Below are positions 35,933-48,881 of a DNA stretch of 64,000 nt, one piece after another. The DNA comes from Marinobacter subterrani. Its GTDB lineage: Bacteria > Pseudomonadota > Gammaproteobacteria > Pseudomonadales > Oleiphilaceae. The DNA lies in assembly GCF_001045555.1 (NCBI RefSeq), contig NZ_LFBU01000002.1, forward strand, positions 682,001-746,000. The letters run 5' to 3'. The notes under the pieces are model-generated. The model did no database searches. It saw only the letters and a list, made by a program, of their open reading frames with translations, and had not been told where the DNA came from. Both the position numbers and the translations under genes were made by a program. Every line of letters starts with the position of its first letter. The first letter of the stretch is position 1.

Positions 35933-36235
35933 GTATCACACCCGTTTTAATCGGTATCCCGGTAGCTTGTACTACCTAATTAAAGCTGTTGTTCAAGTAT
36001 AGTCCAACAGATTACCGTATAAAATGCATGTGGGACAGCGTGGAACATTACGGTTGCTGTTCCAGCCTCCGGATTTCTTTTGGCAGCGTTGTTATAATGC
36101 GTCGCCCTGTCGTGTAGGCGTTGATCAAAATCTGGTCAGCGTACTTTAGCAGTTGAGCAGGTAACTCACAGATTTCTTTTGTAGAAGTCTGTAACTGGCA
36201 GAATTTTCCAAGTTTAAAGCGGGGACGTGTTGTTC
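35933..36235. other. Divergent intergenic region, M23 peptidase / tyrS
   Basis: 303 bp without a gene. It contains a perfect -10 hexamer at 36093-36098 on the plus strand and a tyrS leader of about 130 nt. I see no T-box or clear riboswitch. Confidence 0.6.
36093..36098 (+). promoter_or_regulatory. Probable tyrS -10 box
   Basis: TATAAT preceded by TTG; no convincing -35 at 16-18 bp upstream. Start would be near 36105, leaving a leader of about 130 nt. Confidence 0.4.
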
Positions 36236-37438
36236 ATGGCATCCATTGATGAAGCGTTGGCGGTTATCAAGCGTGGCGTAGACGAACTTATTCCGGAAGA
36301 GGGGCTTATCGAAAAGCTGAAGGAAGGTCGTCCACTCCGGATCAAGGCAGGCTTCGATCCCACCGCGCCGGACCTTCATCTCGGGCACACGGTCCTGATT
36401 AACAAGCTGCGGCAGTTTCAGGATCTCGGTCACGAAGTGATGTTTCTGATCGGTGACTTCACTGGAATGATTGGAGACCCGACCGGCAAAAGTGCAACGC
36501 GACCGCCTCTGACGGAGCAGCAGGTTGCCGAGAACGCGGTTAGCTATAAAGAGCAGGTGTTCAAGATTCTGGACCCCGAGAAGACCCGTGTCATGTTCAA
36601 TTCCGACTGGATGGGCAAGATGACCGCGGCGGACATGATCAAGCTGGCCGGCCAGTACACCGTTGCCCGGATGCTGGAGCGTGATGATTTCACCAAGCGT
36701 TACCGGGCTGAGCAGTCCATTGCGATTCACGAGTTTCTTTATCCGCTGGTGCAGGGGTATGACTCGGTCGCTATGGAGGCGGATGTGGAGCTGGGTGGTA
36801 CCGACCAGAAGTTCAATCTTCTGATGGGGAGGATTTTGCAGAAGCATTACGGGCAGTCTCCGCAGGTCATCCTTACCATGCCGATCCTGGAGGGGCTTGA
36901 TGGTGTCCAGAAGATGTCCAAGTCGCTGGGCAACTATGTGGGTGTGAACGATTCGCCCGGCGAGATGTATACCAAACTGCTTTCGATGCCGGATAATCTC
37001 CTGTGGCGTTACTTCGAGTTGTTGAGCTTCCGGCCCCTTGCCGAGATTGAGGAATATCGGAAGGCGGTTGCCGCGGGGGCAAATCCGCAGGACTACAAGA
37101 AGTTGCTGGCGGAAGAGATCATTACCCGGTTCCATGACGAAGACGCGGCAAGAAATGCCCACAGGTCTGCGGGCAATCGGGTTGCCCTGGGCGAGATTCC
37201 GGACAATGTTCCGGCGGTCGAGGTTTCCCTGGAAGGCCAGCCCAGGATGCCGATGGCATCGGTTCTGCGCCTGGCAGGTCTGGTAAAGAACGGCGCCGCA
37301 GCAAGAGACGTGCTTGGTCGAGGCGCTGTCTTTGTGGATGGCGAGAAATTTGAAGGCGATCGGATGTTTGTAGAGGGTGATGATTGCGTCGTCCAGGCGG
37401 GTAAGAAGAAAATTGCCCGTGTCGTGATCACTGCGTAG
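36236..37438 (+). CDS. tyrS: Tyrosyl-tRNA synthetase
   Basis: 400-aa class I synthetase. HIGH motif as His-Leu-Gly-His near residue 47, KMSKS exact (Lys-Met-Ser-Lys-Ser) near 230, and a C-terminal S4 RNA-binding domain (Leu-Arg-Leu-Ala-Gly-Leu-Val...). The [10 protein letters not shown] form belongs to the TyrZ-like group found beside rRNA genes in Pseudomonas; a second tyrosyl synthetase could exist elsewhere. Start ATG 36236 has GGGGA ten bases upstream; a GTG at 36227 is too close to it. The stop is the first base of an inverted repeat that abuts the rrn promoter. Confidence 0.95.
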   Translation: MASIDEALAVIKRGVDELIPEEGLIEKLKEGRPLRIKAGFDPTAPDLHLGHTVLINKLRQFQDLGHEVMFLIGDFTGMIGDPTGKSATRPPLTEQQVAENAVSYKEQVFKILDPEKTRVMFNSDWMGKMTAADMIKLAGQYTVARMLERDDFTKRYRAEQSIAIHEFLYPLVQGYDSVAMEADVELGGTDQKFNLLMGRILQKHYGQSPQVILTMPILEGLDGVQKMSKSLGNYVGVNDSPGEMYTKLLSMPDNLLWRYFELLSFRPLAEIEEYRKAVAAGANPQDYKKLLAEEIITRFHDEDAARNAHRSAGNRVALGEIPDNVPAVEVSLEGQPRMPMASVLRLAGLVKNGAAARDVLGRGAVFVDGEKFEGDRMFVEGDDCVVQAGKKKIARVVITA

Positions 37439-37475
37439 GCGAATCCGGGCGATTTTGAATTTTTTCGGATTCGCC
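37438..37475. repeat. Inverted repeat between tyrS and rrn P1
   Basis: Perfect 10-bp arms GGCGAATCCG and CGGATTCGCC separated by 18 AT-rich bases, ending one base before the rrn P1 -35 box. It may terminate tyrS, insulate the rrn promoter or bind a regulator (the AT-rich centre also sits where an UP element would be). Confidence 0.7.
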
Positions 37476-37476
37476 G

Positions 37477-37504
37477 TTGACACCCCGGCGCAGGTCTGTA
37501 GAAT
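37477..37504 (+). promoter_or_regulatory. rrn promoter P1
   Basis: TTGACA, 16-bp spacer, TAGAAT, followed by a GC-rich discriminator (GCGCATC), the pattern of stringently controlled rRNA promoters. Confidence 0.82.
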
Positions 37505-37609
37505 GCGCATCTCTTTCGAGGGGCAGGCCACTGAGTCGGCTCCGGATTCGGAAGGCAACTGTTTGAAAGTATTCGAAAATTTGCAGCAGAAAATCTTCGA
37601 AATAAACGG

Positions 37610-37637
37610 TTGACAAGGCGGCGGAAGGATGTAGAAT
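37610..37637 (+). promoter_or_regulatory. rrn promoter P2
   Basis: A second TTGACA-N16-TAGAAT pair, 133 bp after P1, with AT-rich sequence upstream (37561-37605) that can act as an UP element. The two promoters have identical hexamers and spacing. Confidence 0.82.
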
Positions 37638-37667
37638 ACGCCACCTTGATTGAGCAACGGCTCAAAC

Positions 37668-37701
37668 GCTCTTTAAAAAGTTAACCAAGTAATTCGTGTG
37701 G
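37668..37701 (+). promoter_or_regulatory. rrn leader boxA and 16S processing stem
   Basis: GCTCTTTAA at 37668-37676 is a boxA antitermination element. The 17 bases at 37685-37701 are perfectly complementary to 39374-39390 after 16S, forming the RNase III processing stem. Confidence 0.82.
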
Positions 37702-37806
37702 GCGCTGGCCGAGGTATTTCGGATACGAAATATCAGGACAGTGACTCGTCGAAATTGAGTTTTGTCTTGAGCAAGAATAGAGGATCTTCGGATTCTTGTA
37801 TGATTT

Positions 37807-39346
<1,540 letters not shown>

Positions 39347-39480
39347 AACGAAGCCGAATGCTTCGGTCAGAGTCCACACGAATTACTTGGTTGGCTAATA
39401 AAGAGAGCAAAAGGGTCTTTGCAGGCCCGATGGCTGCGACGCTTTAAAGTGAAGCAGGCATTAGCGCTGTAGATTGTGAC

Positions 39481-39560
39481 AGCTGACAAGGCGCAGGCTG
39501 AGAGAGCGAGGGAGCGTACATAAGTACGTGACCGAGTGAACGAAGACTGCAACGCAGCTC
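39481..39560. repeat. 80-bp palindromic element in the 16S-tRNA spacer
   Basis: Outer AGCTG/CAGCT arms enclose a central GCGTAC-ATAA-GTACGT hairpin. Length and plan match a second element at 39664-39743 although the sequences differ. Confidence 0.5.
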
Positions 39561-39586
39561 AGGTGGCGCAAGATGCAGTGATAATT

Positions 39587-39663
<77 letters not shown>

Positions 39664-39743
39664 GAATTGCGTGGCTCGTCGTTGTGTCCGGACTTGCATA
39701 GCAGGCTATGCGGCGCCCAGACACGCCTAGATCCACACAATTC
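39664..39743. repeat. 80-bp palindromic element between tRNA-Ile and tRNA-Ala
   Basis: Outer arms GAATTGCGTGG and CCACACAATTC (10 of 11 paired) enclose a central GCATAG-CAGG-CTATGC hairpin. It fills most of the spacer between the two tRNAs. Confidence 0.5.
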
Positions 39744-39784
39744 TATAGCTTAGGTTAAACGGCCTGGCTTGTGTGGAAGATCGA

Positions 39785-39860
39785 GGGGCCATAGCTCAGC
39801 TGGGAGAGCGCCTGCCTTGCACGCAGGAGGTCGGCGGTTCGATCCCGCCTGGCTCCACCA
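39785..39860 (+). tRNA. tRNA-Ala (TGC)
   Basis: 76 nt with encoded CCA. Acceptor GGGGCCA/TGGCTCC, anticodon loop CTTGCAC with anticodon TGC. Second rrn-spacer tRNA. Confidence 0.97.
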
Positions 39861-40178
39861 AAAGCCTGAACGATCGATGCTTACATAACTGACTAACTCC
39901 GGTTAGCAGTGTACAGAAACGAATGTTTCATGATGATGAAGCCTTCCTTTCTGATCACTGGGTCAGATTTGCTCTTTAACAAATTGGACGAGATAGAACA
40001 CGATTGATGGATTCCATTATCTCCGGAATTCATTGATCAGAGTGATAACGATTTCAAGCGTTATCCGGTGTTGTCGTTGAAGTGGTTGTTATATCGCTTC
40101 AAGGAACTGTCTCCACTTATTTGCATCCTGGTTTACCAGGTTGTCGATAGATGGAACACAGTTGTCTTGGGGTTATAT
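39861..40178 (+). promoter_or_regulatory. tRNA-Ala to 23S spacer with boxA and processing stem
   Basis: 318 bp without a gene. TGCTCTTTAACAA at 39970-39982 is a second boxA. GGGTTATATAGTCAAGC (from 40170) pairs with 43061-43077 to form the pre-23S processing stem. Confidence 0.75.
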
Positions 40179-43070
<2,892 letters not shown>

Positions 43071-43164
43071 ATAACACCCAAGACAATTGCGGATAACGCA
43101 AGAGCCAAAAGCTCTGAAATCAACATCACACCGTTCCATCTCGTCCCCCAGTGATCAACCGTTT

Positions 43165-43283
43165 TGCCTGACGACCATAGCGGTCTGGAACCACCTGATC
43201 CCATCCCGAACTCAGAAGTGAAACAGACCAGCGCCGATGGTAGTGTGGCGTTGCCCATGTGAGAGTAGGTCATCGTCAGGCGC
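43165..43283 (+). rRNA. rrf: 5S ribosomal RNA
   Basis: About 119 nt. TGCCTGA pairs with TCAGGCG to close helix I. Contains CCACCTGATCCCATCCCGAACTC with the canonical GAACTCAGAAGTGAAAC loop and GCCGATGGTAGTGTGG. Ends are approximate by 1-3 bases. Confidence 0.95.
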
Positions 43284-43293
43284 CTAATGCCTT

Positions 43294-43326
43294 AAACCCC
43301 AGCATCCTCGATGCTGGGGTTTTTTA
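43294..43326 (+). terminator. rrn operon terminator
   Basis: AAACCCCAGCATC-CTC-GATGCTGGGGTTT: a perfect 13-bp stem followed by TTT ATT, 10 bp after 5S. Confidence 0.95.
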
Positions 43327-43513
43327 TTGCCCGGAATTTGGAAAATCTCAAAACCATGACGCTGCGCACAGTGACAAAATGTAACCGGAGTTAAGCTTCA
43401 ATGCAGGAGCTGGCTAAAAGCACACAATAATTAAAGCCGGCCTCAGAGACGCTCATCAGTCATCTTTTTAATCAGCCTCAGATTGCAAGAGGCAGCATTA
43501 GTGAGATTTGGCT

Positions 43514-44714
43514 ATGAGTAGTAGTAAACCAGTCCCTTCGCTTTTGCTCCTGTTCCTGGTGGTTCAGGGTGCGCAGGCTGACTTGCGTCCGATCACAGAC
43601 CGCCAGATGTCGGAGGTGACAGGCCAGGCATTCGTGTCTGTCGATCGCCAGTACCACCCCGATCCCAGCCGCAACACCGCTTACACCAGGGTCAATCTTG
43701 GTATGGATGTCGAGATCCAGACCAATGTGGATGTGCTCGAAATGGGACGCTATGAGCGTGCTGGTGAAAAGGCCGGCACCTCGGATGTTTACATTGAAGA
43801 CTTTGCCCTTGGCTATATCAATAATCGGGCCTATTTTGACGCCAATCCGAAAGCGCCCAGGCAAAGGAAGCCGGACGGAAGCGTTTACGCAGAGGGCGAG
43901 ATCGTCCCCTTTACCATTCAGAACCCGTTCTTCGAATTTGCTTTTGACCAGACTACCGAAGAGATCGTTGGCTTCCGTCTCGGCTTTGGCGAGTCCATGG
44001 GGGTGTTGTCTGGAAAGATAGAAACACTCACCGGTAATGTTAACGTTGATATTATCGACAGGGGCGAAGGGTTAAGTCAGGCTGACTCCAGCGGAAACCT
44101 GTTTGACCAGCTCATCGTTCTTCTGACCCCGCTGCTCGAGGGCGGCAGTCCTCTCCACACCAAGGCCCGGCTGGTATACGGTGCTGAGGGCGACCCTGAC
44201 ATCGGCTCTCTCGATCCGGTGCGTGCCGAACACATTGGTATTCCCGACGGCGAGCGCTTCATTCTTGAGGGTGCGAGTGGCTTTACCCGGTGGTCTGTAA
44301 AGAATCTCATTGGCTGGGGTTCAAGCTCCCAAATCGAAGTGCCTGACTGTTCCTTTTTCAGCTGTTCCGACGGCGACATCTACGTCTATGCCCAGGACTG
44401 CCTGGTACTTGGAATCGACTCCTGTTTTGATCTTGATACCTACAACAGCTTCCCAATTGGGCAGGTTGGGGTGGTGGACGGTGAACGCCGTATTACCGCC
44501 CCGGCTGATGGTGCCTTCATTCCAGACCCAAGACCTTGACTGGCTGAAAGATGTCCGGAAAACCGACATCACGCCGGAAGATTTCATTCGGGCAACCGCT
44601 GGTGCGTTTTTCAACATTCCCAACGGCGCTACGGAAGTGAATCTCAACGAAGCACTCTATGGAACCCAGCGTTACCGCACCGAGTATATCGATCGCGGTC
44701 GGGGCCTGTTCTGA
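43514..44714 (+). pseudogene. Exported DUF6160/Fil-like protein, broken by a single-base frameshift
   Basis: First of four related exported proteins. Signal peptide (1-22) then Leu-x-x-Ile-Thr-Asp-Arg-Gln-Met-Ser-Glu-Val-Thr-Gly-Gln, the shared signature. As sequenced the frame stops at 44539 (342 aa). Dropping one C of the CC at 44522-44523 restores a frame that reads Ile-Gln-Thr-Gln-Asp-Leu-Asp-Trp and runs to 44714, giving 399 aa with an ending (Gly-Ala-Phe-Phe-Asn-Ile-Pro-Asn-Gly...Glu-Tyr-Ile-Asp-Arg-Gly) that looks like genuine coding sequence. The break may be a recent mutation or a base-call error. No stop or slippery site suggests programmed shifting. The rest is beta-rich; function unknown. 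Confidence 0.75.
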
Positions 44715-44724
44715 GGAAATGGTG

Positions 44725-45804
44725 ATGAAAGCGATGCGTTTCCGGAGGTCCCTGATTGAACAGCGGTGTCTGATTGTGCTGCTTGGGTTGTTAGCCTTGC
44801 CGTGGGGCTGCCGGGCTGAGCTTTTGGGTCTATCCGAGAGTGAAATGTCGAAAATCGATGGTGAGGGGGTCGGGCTGATATTGGAAAATTTCAAATTCTC
44901 CCACGGAACCGACCAGCCGGACGCCAGTGGTGCCCAACCCCGTATATTCCGGATTGGTGGTATCCGGAGTACAGATGGTCGGGATGTGGATATCACGGTG
45001 AATCATCTTTATATCTCCGGCACCGGAAGCGATTACGGCCAGCATCTCAGCCCGGTTAACCTTGGCCGACTCCTCAATCCCTGGCGCATCGATGTGGTGG
45101 ATGGCAACTCCATCGGAATTGCCAACAGGGCGGTTCTGGAATTTGCTGCGCCGTCAATGGTGCCGGCGGAGCAGGGGTATAACTGTCTTGCTGCTACTGC
45201 CTCTTTCGGAAGTGGTACCTGCTCCAGCCGCCCAGCCACTGCCAGCTATATTGGCGAACGTGCGGATATCGGCATGCAGATGAATGTCGCCGTGGGTGCC
45301 GACCGGTCCGCCAATATCAATATTCATGCGAAAAGTGCCGTCATTGACGGAAGCTACCTGCGACTCTGGGGCGACAGCGATCGTCGCCAGATGGCCGGTC
45401 AGTTCAGGCTTGATTTCTATTCTCCGGAGCTCTCAATCAACGCCTGTTCTCAGGACGGTGCCACTTGCGGCTCGCGGATCCGTCTGAGCAACTTTGTCCT
45501 CGAGTTAGTTCTGGGCAACCAGTTACAACCGATGTTTTTCGATGTCGACGGCAGCGGAAACTTCGTGGCCGAGGTGCAGACGATTCGTGCTCCCCGGCCG
45601 GGTGACATCGGTGCGGATGGGCTCAGGGGGAACAGTGATGCGGAAACCTGGGACTTTTATGAGTCCTATTACACCAACCCCGAGTTCCGCAGCAATCTGA
45701 CGATAGGTAACTTAAGCGTCGGCGATCGTGATTTTGGGTCTGCGCGAGTGCAGGGAATGCTGATCCAGCACCTGAACATCAAAACCAGGGACCTTGGGCA
45801 ATGA
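44725..45804 (+). CDS. Exported DUF6160/Fil-like protein
   Basis: 359 aa from the ATG with GAGG eight bases upstream, 10 bp after the previous stop. Signal peptide (about 1-31, ending Cys-Arg-Ala-Glu), then Leu-Ser-Glu-Ser-Glu-Met-Ser-Lys-Ile-Asp-Gly-Glu-Gly, a variant of the shared signature. The mature chain is beta-rich, with four Cys that could make two disulfides (two in a Cys...Cys loop near residue 160 and two near 250). A late block, Ile-Gly-Asn-Leu-Ser-Val-Gly-Asp-Arg-Asp-Phe-Gly, recurs in the 800-aa protein below. No enzyme motif. Family name DUF6160 is from memory. Confidence 0.75.
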   Translation: MKAMRFRRSLIEQRCLIVLLGLLALPWGCRAELLGLSESEMSKIDGEGVGLILENFKFSHGTDQPDASGAQPRIFRIGGIRSTDGRDVDITVNHLYISGTGSDYGQHLSPVNLGRLLNPWRIDVVDGNSIGIANRAVLEFAAPSMVPAEQGYNCLAATASFGSGTCSSRPATASYIGERADIGMQMNVAVGADRSANINIHAKSAVIDGSYLRLWGDSDRRQMAGQFRLDFYSPELSINACSQDGATCGSRIRLSNFVLELVLGNQLQPMFFDVDGSGNFVAEVQTIRAPRPGDIGADGLRGNSDAETWDFYESYYTNPEFRSNLTIGNLSVGDRDFGSARVQGMLIQHLNIKTRDLGQ

Positions 45805-46352
45805 CCATGCCGGAACTGAGAATCGTTTTTTTCCTGCTGCCGGTTTTGGCCGCGCCACTGCCGGTGGTGGCGGAGCTGTCGCCCCTGGCCGATGATGCCA
45901 TGTCCGGGATTGCCGGCCAGGGTGGTATCTACCTTTCCGGTGACATAAGTATCAATGAGATGGGCGGTCCCGTCGAAAACAGCTACTTCGGGCGATGTGA
46001 CGATGCATCTAAGAAGTGCGGCGCCCGTTTCGCCTATCGCCTCAAGGAAGGCGGAGGGTGGATGGTGGTTGACGAACTCCGCGGTAGCTTTGCCTTTGAA
46101 GGCCTGACCCTCCGAGTCCGAAAAATTGATTCGGGGTTTGCCGGCGACGGGGAGCGTTTCAATCAGGATGTGATCGAGCTGGGGCTGCCAAACACGGTCC
46201 GGTTCAATGATGTGCAGTTCAAGATTGCCGGCAGCAGCACGGCGCGCCCAACGGACCCGGGCTTCCAGCAGACCGATATATTTTCCATTCAGATGCAGGG
46301 CGAAGCGGTAATGGAAGGAAATCTGCTGGTGTTTCCGGCGGGCAAGCCGTAA
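45801..46352 (+). CDS. Exported short DUF6160/Fil-like protein
   Basis: 183 aa. Signal peptide ending Val-Val-Ala-Glu (about 24), then Leu-Ala-Asp-Asp-Ala-Met-Ser-Gly-Ile-Ala-Gly-Gln-Gly-Gly, the closest match to the shared signature. It is the shortest of the four; it has the signature domain and one beta-rich domain with one Cys pair. The start overlaps the stop of the preceding gene by four bases, showing cotranslation, and the next gene begins 20 bp later. Confidence 0.75.
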   Translation: MTMPELRIVFFLLPVLAAPLPVVAELSPLADDAMSGIAGQGGIYLSGDISINEMGGPVENSYFGRCDDASKKCGARFAYRLKEGGGWMVVDELRGSFAFEGLTLRVRKIDSGFAGDGERFNQDVIELGLPNTVRFNDVQFKIAGSSTARPTDPGFQQTDIFSIQMQGEAVMEGNLLVFPAGKP

Positions 46353-46372
46353 CAGAGGGGGTTCTCAAGCCT

Positions 46373-48775
46373 ATGGGATTTCAATGTTATCTGAAGCGAT
46401 TGCCCGCTATCCCGGTGGCTGTTGCCTGTCTTGTGGTTTCTTCCGGCGCGCTGGCAGAAATGCAAAGCCTGTCCGACTCGGCCCTGGCCGATGTCCGTGG
46501 CCAGAGCGGTCTCACCATGGAGCTGGATCTTGACTTGTCTGCGGATCGGCTGTCCTATTCTGATGATGGTAATGGTCTGCACCTTGAGGGATTCAGGATT
46601 GGCTCAGCGTCCGATCCATCGGGACAGGCGTATCATCTGATCCGGGTCGATATTGCGGATGATGCGTCTCTTAACCTGGATTACCTGGTTGAGGACCGGC
46701 GGATCGAGTTTGGGGATATCCGTCTTGCCGGTGCGCCGGGTGTCAGCATGGGTGGAATCTTTTTCGATCATTCCCTTGAGGGCTACCTCACTCTCCGTCC
46801 GGGCGGCGCCCTCGGGGGGGCGGGCTATACATTTGACTCTGCCTATACCATGACCGGCGGCCGACTGGGGTATCGCACCAACGGAAACGAGGTATTCCTC
46901 GACGATATCACCATGAGGGCCGAGGCTCTTGGGGTCACGCTGGATGTGGTCGGCAATACCCTGGAGTTGTCTGCTCCCCGTATTGTGGGTGACTGGAGCG
47001 TGGGGGCAATCCGTTACAGCGGCAACCCACGGAACCACGGAGTAAGTGTCGATTCAGACACCGGCCAACTGCTGCCGAGTTACGGTGGTCTGAGCGGCCA
47101 GTATGAGCTTTCATCCGAAACGGCAATCACGGCCGGTGGCCGCCTGGGGGAAGGTCTCCGGATCGATAACAACACGGTGATTCGCTCAGCGTCCTTACTC
47201 TATAACGATGATGGTCACACTCTGGCACTGCGGGATATTACGGGTGCATACCGGATCAATGATCTGAGGCTGGATGTGGCACCGGACTGGCAGAGCCGGC
47301 CTGCGCTGGCTTTGACGCTCGGCTCGCTGGAGGGTGAGCTCCGGATCGGAGCGATTGAAATGGGGGTTAATGGTAAAAGCCTGGGCCAGGTCAACCTCAG
47401 CTTTTTGCTTGCGGACCAGGTCTTCAATGGTCGCCACTATTCCAACGCTATCTACCTTCAGGGCGGTGGGCATGCAGACGCAGGGCCCCAGGGGCTGCGC
47501 CTGGCAACAGAATGGAGCCTGCGTCTGGCCGATTTCAGTTACACGGAAGATGGCAACCGGGTGATATTCAGTGGCTTGCAGTCTTGGGGGCGGGGCGATG
47601 TAACGGTCAATGTGACGCGCAAGGAAGTGAATAACGGAACCCGGTTCTTCGATGGGTTGCGTATCGGGTTTGAGGGTATCAAGGCCGGCTACCGCCTGAA
47701 TGGCCTGCGGGTGGGAAGCGAGGATGCACCTTTGCAGGGCGGCACAGAGCTGTTGCTTGCCCTGGGCGTTTATCCGGCCTACGAATTTGAGCTGGACGGA
47801 CAGGTCACCCTGGGTGCCGGAGGTGCCTCGGGCGAGGGCATCACCATCAACTCCGATATCCGGATTCACAACGGCAAGGCGGCAATCATTGCCGTACCCT
47901 ACGACCCGGGTACTGGCGAGGTCAGCCAGCGGGGGCTGTGGATTACCGACATGGACTACAGCGGCCATGTCCGGGGCATGACGGTCGACTTGAGCGAAGA
48001 AGGGCTTGCGATTAGGACTGGCGAAGCCTGGAGTACCATGGATATCGGAAACCTGAGGGTCGGTGACAAGGAGTCTGGCCGGAGTTTCGGGCGGTTTGTC
48101 GTACAGGAATATGAAACCGGCAGCAGCATGACTGTTATTCCGGGTGGCGCCGGGGCTGTCTGCGCCGGCGGCGTGGGCAGCAGCGCTGCCGCGTGCGAGG
48201 CTTCCGGCGGTGTCTGGGAGAGCCGGGGCGAAGAGGGGCTTACGGTTAAACTGAAGCAGATATTCGCCAGGGGTGTCAGTGACACCCGGAAAAATACCCT
48301 GGTCTGGGAAACCAACCGGCAGGTGGATGGTGCCGGCCGGGAGATTAACGGAACCGGTACCCGGCTGGTGTTGAACGACATCCACACCAGCGATGGCGGT
48401 GATTTTGACGGAAACGGCTCGGATGACAACAGCTTCGGTATCCGTACCGACCTGTCAGTGGATGTGTATCAGACCCGGGTTGTGAAGAAGGCCGACGGCG
48501 CCGATTCACTGGGTGTGGTCGGAAGCCGGGGTGATGAAAAAATCATGGATGCGGCGGCTACTGCCGGGTATCGGTATGTGTCGAGTCCCACAGCCGAGGA
48601 AGTGCAAAACCGGCCGCTCGGTTTTGCCGTGAAGGCGCGGAGTCAGTTCAAGGAGCTCTCCATCAACAATATCGATCTGGTTCATCCGGCGGGTGGCGCC
48701 CGGACGGCGGTTTATGGCGTTCGAATGCAAAACTTCGATATCAAGGCAAATCTCACCGCGACGCCGATTCCCTGA
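46373..48775 (+). CDS. Large repetitive exported DUF6160/Fil-like protein
   Basis: 800 aa. Signal peptide (about 1-28) then Leu-Ser-Asp-Ser-Ala-Leu-Ala-Asp-Val-Arg-Gly-Gln-Ser-Gly. From residue 45 to about 530 a unit recurs with a spacing of about 106-113 residues, centred on Tyr-x-x-Asp-Gly-Asn-x-Leu-x-Leu-x-x-Ile (near residues 62, 168, 277 and 390, with a weaker fifth near 510), each preceded by Gly-Gly-x-x-Gly-x-Gly. A late Ile-Gly-Asn-Leu-Arg-Val-Gly-Asp block (near 558) matches the second gene's. The whole chain is beta-strand rich and Cys-poor; no pore, enzyme or anchor signature. A surface or periplasmic fibre/barrel is possible. Confidence 0.78.
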   Translation: MGFQCYLKRLPAIPVAVACLVVSSGALAEMQSLSDSALADVRGQSGLTMELDLDLSADRLSYSDDGNGLHLEGFRIGSASDPSGQAYHLIRVDIADDASLNLDYLVEDRRIEFGDIRLAGAPGVSMGGIFFDHSLEGYLTLRPGGALGGAGYTFDSAYTMTGGRLGYRTNGNEVFLDDITMRAEALGVTLDVVGNTLELSAPRIVGDWSVGAIRYSGNPRNHGVSVDSDTGQLLPSYGGLSGQYELSSETAITAGGRLGEGLRIDNNTVIRSASLLYNDDGHTLALRDITGAYRINDLRLDVAPDWQSRPALALTLGSLEGELRIGAIEMGVNGKSLGQVNLSFLLADQVFNGRHYSNAIYLQGGGHADAGPQGLRLATEWSLRLADFSYTEDGNRVIFSGLQSWGRGDVTVNVTRKEVNNGTRFFDGLRIGFEGIKAGYRLNGLRVGSEDAPLQGGTELLLALGVYPAYEFELDGQVTLGAGGASGEGITINSDIRIHNGKAAIIAVPYDPGTGEVSQRGLWITDMDYSGHVRGMTVDLSEEGLAIRTGEAWSTMDIGNLRVGDKESGRSFGRFVVQEYETGSSMTVIPGGAGAVCAGGVGSSAAACEASGGVWESRGEEGLTVKLKQIFARGVSDTRKNTLVWETNRQVDGAGREINGTGTRLVLNDIHTSDGGDFDGNGSDDNSFGIRTDLSVDVYQTRVVKKADGADSLGVVGSRGDEKIMDAAATAGYRYVSSPTAEEVQNRPLGFAVKARSQFKELSINNIDLVHPAGGARTAVYGVRMQNFDIKANLTATPIP

Positions 48776-48785
48776 TGGATCCGCG

Positions 48786-48881
48786 GTGGATTCGCATCGC
48801 CTGACCGGCATCTTTGTTTTTTTCGCCTCCCTGGTGTTTAATCCGGCCTTACTCATTCTTATGGCTGGATGCGTCTTATGA
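48786..48881 (+). CDS. Possible 31-residue membrane peptide upstream of birA
   Basis: A GTG-started frame of 31 codons: a six-residue polar start, then a hydrophobic helix of about 24 residues (Gly-Ile-Phe-Val-Phe-Phe-Ala-Ser-Leu...Ile-Leu-Met-Ala-Gly). Its TGA overlaps the second birA ATG as ATGA, as coupled genes do. There is GGAT a few bases before the GTG, but no strong ribosome site. It could be chance; a conserved peptide with this Asn-Pro in the helix is the test. Confidence 0.4.
   Translation: MDSHRLTGIFVFFASLVFNPALLILMAGCVL

Noticed and set aside
36146-37657. 503-codon open frame on the minus strand over tyrS
   Set aside because: It is the antisense of a conserved synthetase with both class I motifs, and no protein-like motif or ribosome site is seen on the minus strand.
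44513-44539. Programmed +1 frameshift
   Set aside because: No rare codon, in-frame stop or slippery site at the junction; a mutation or base-call error is simpler.
47195-48385. 396-codon minus-strand frame in the 800-aa gene
   Set aside because: The plus strand encodes signal peptide and repeats; the minus frame has no features.
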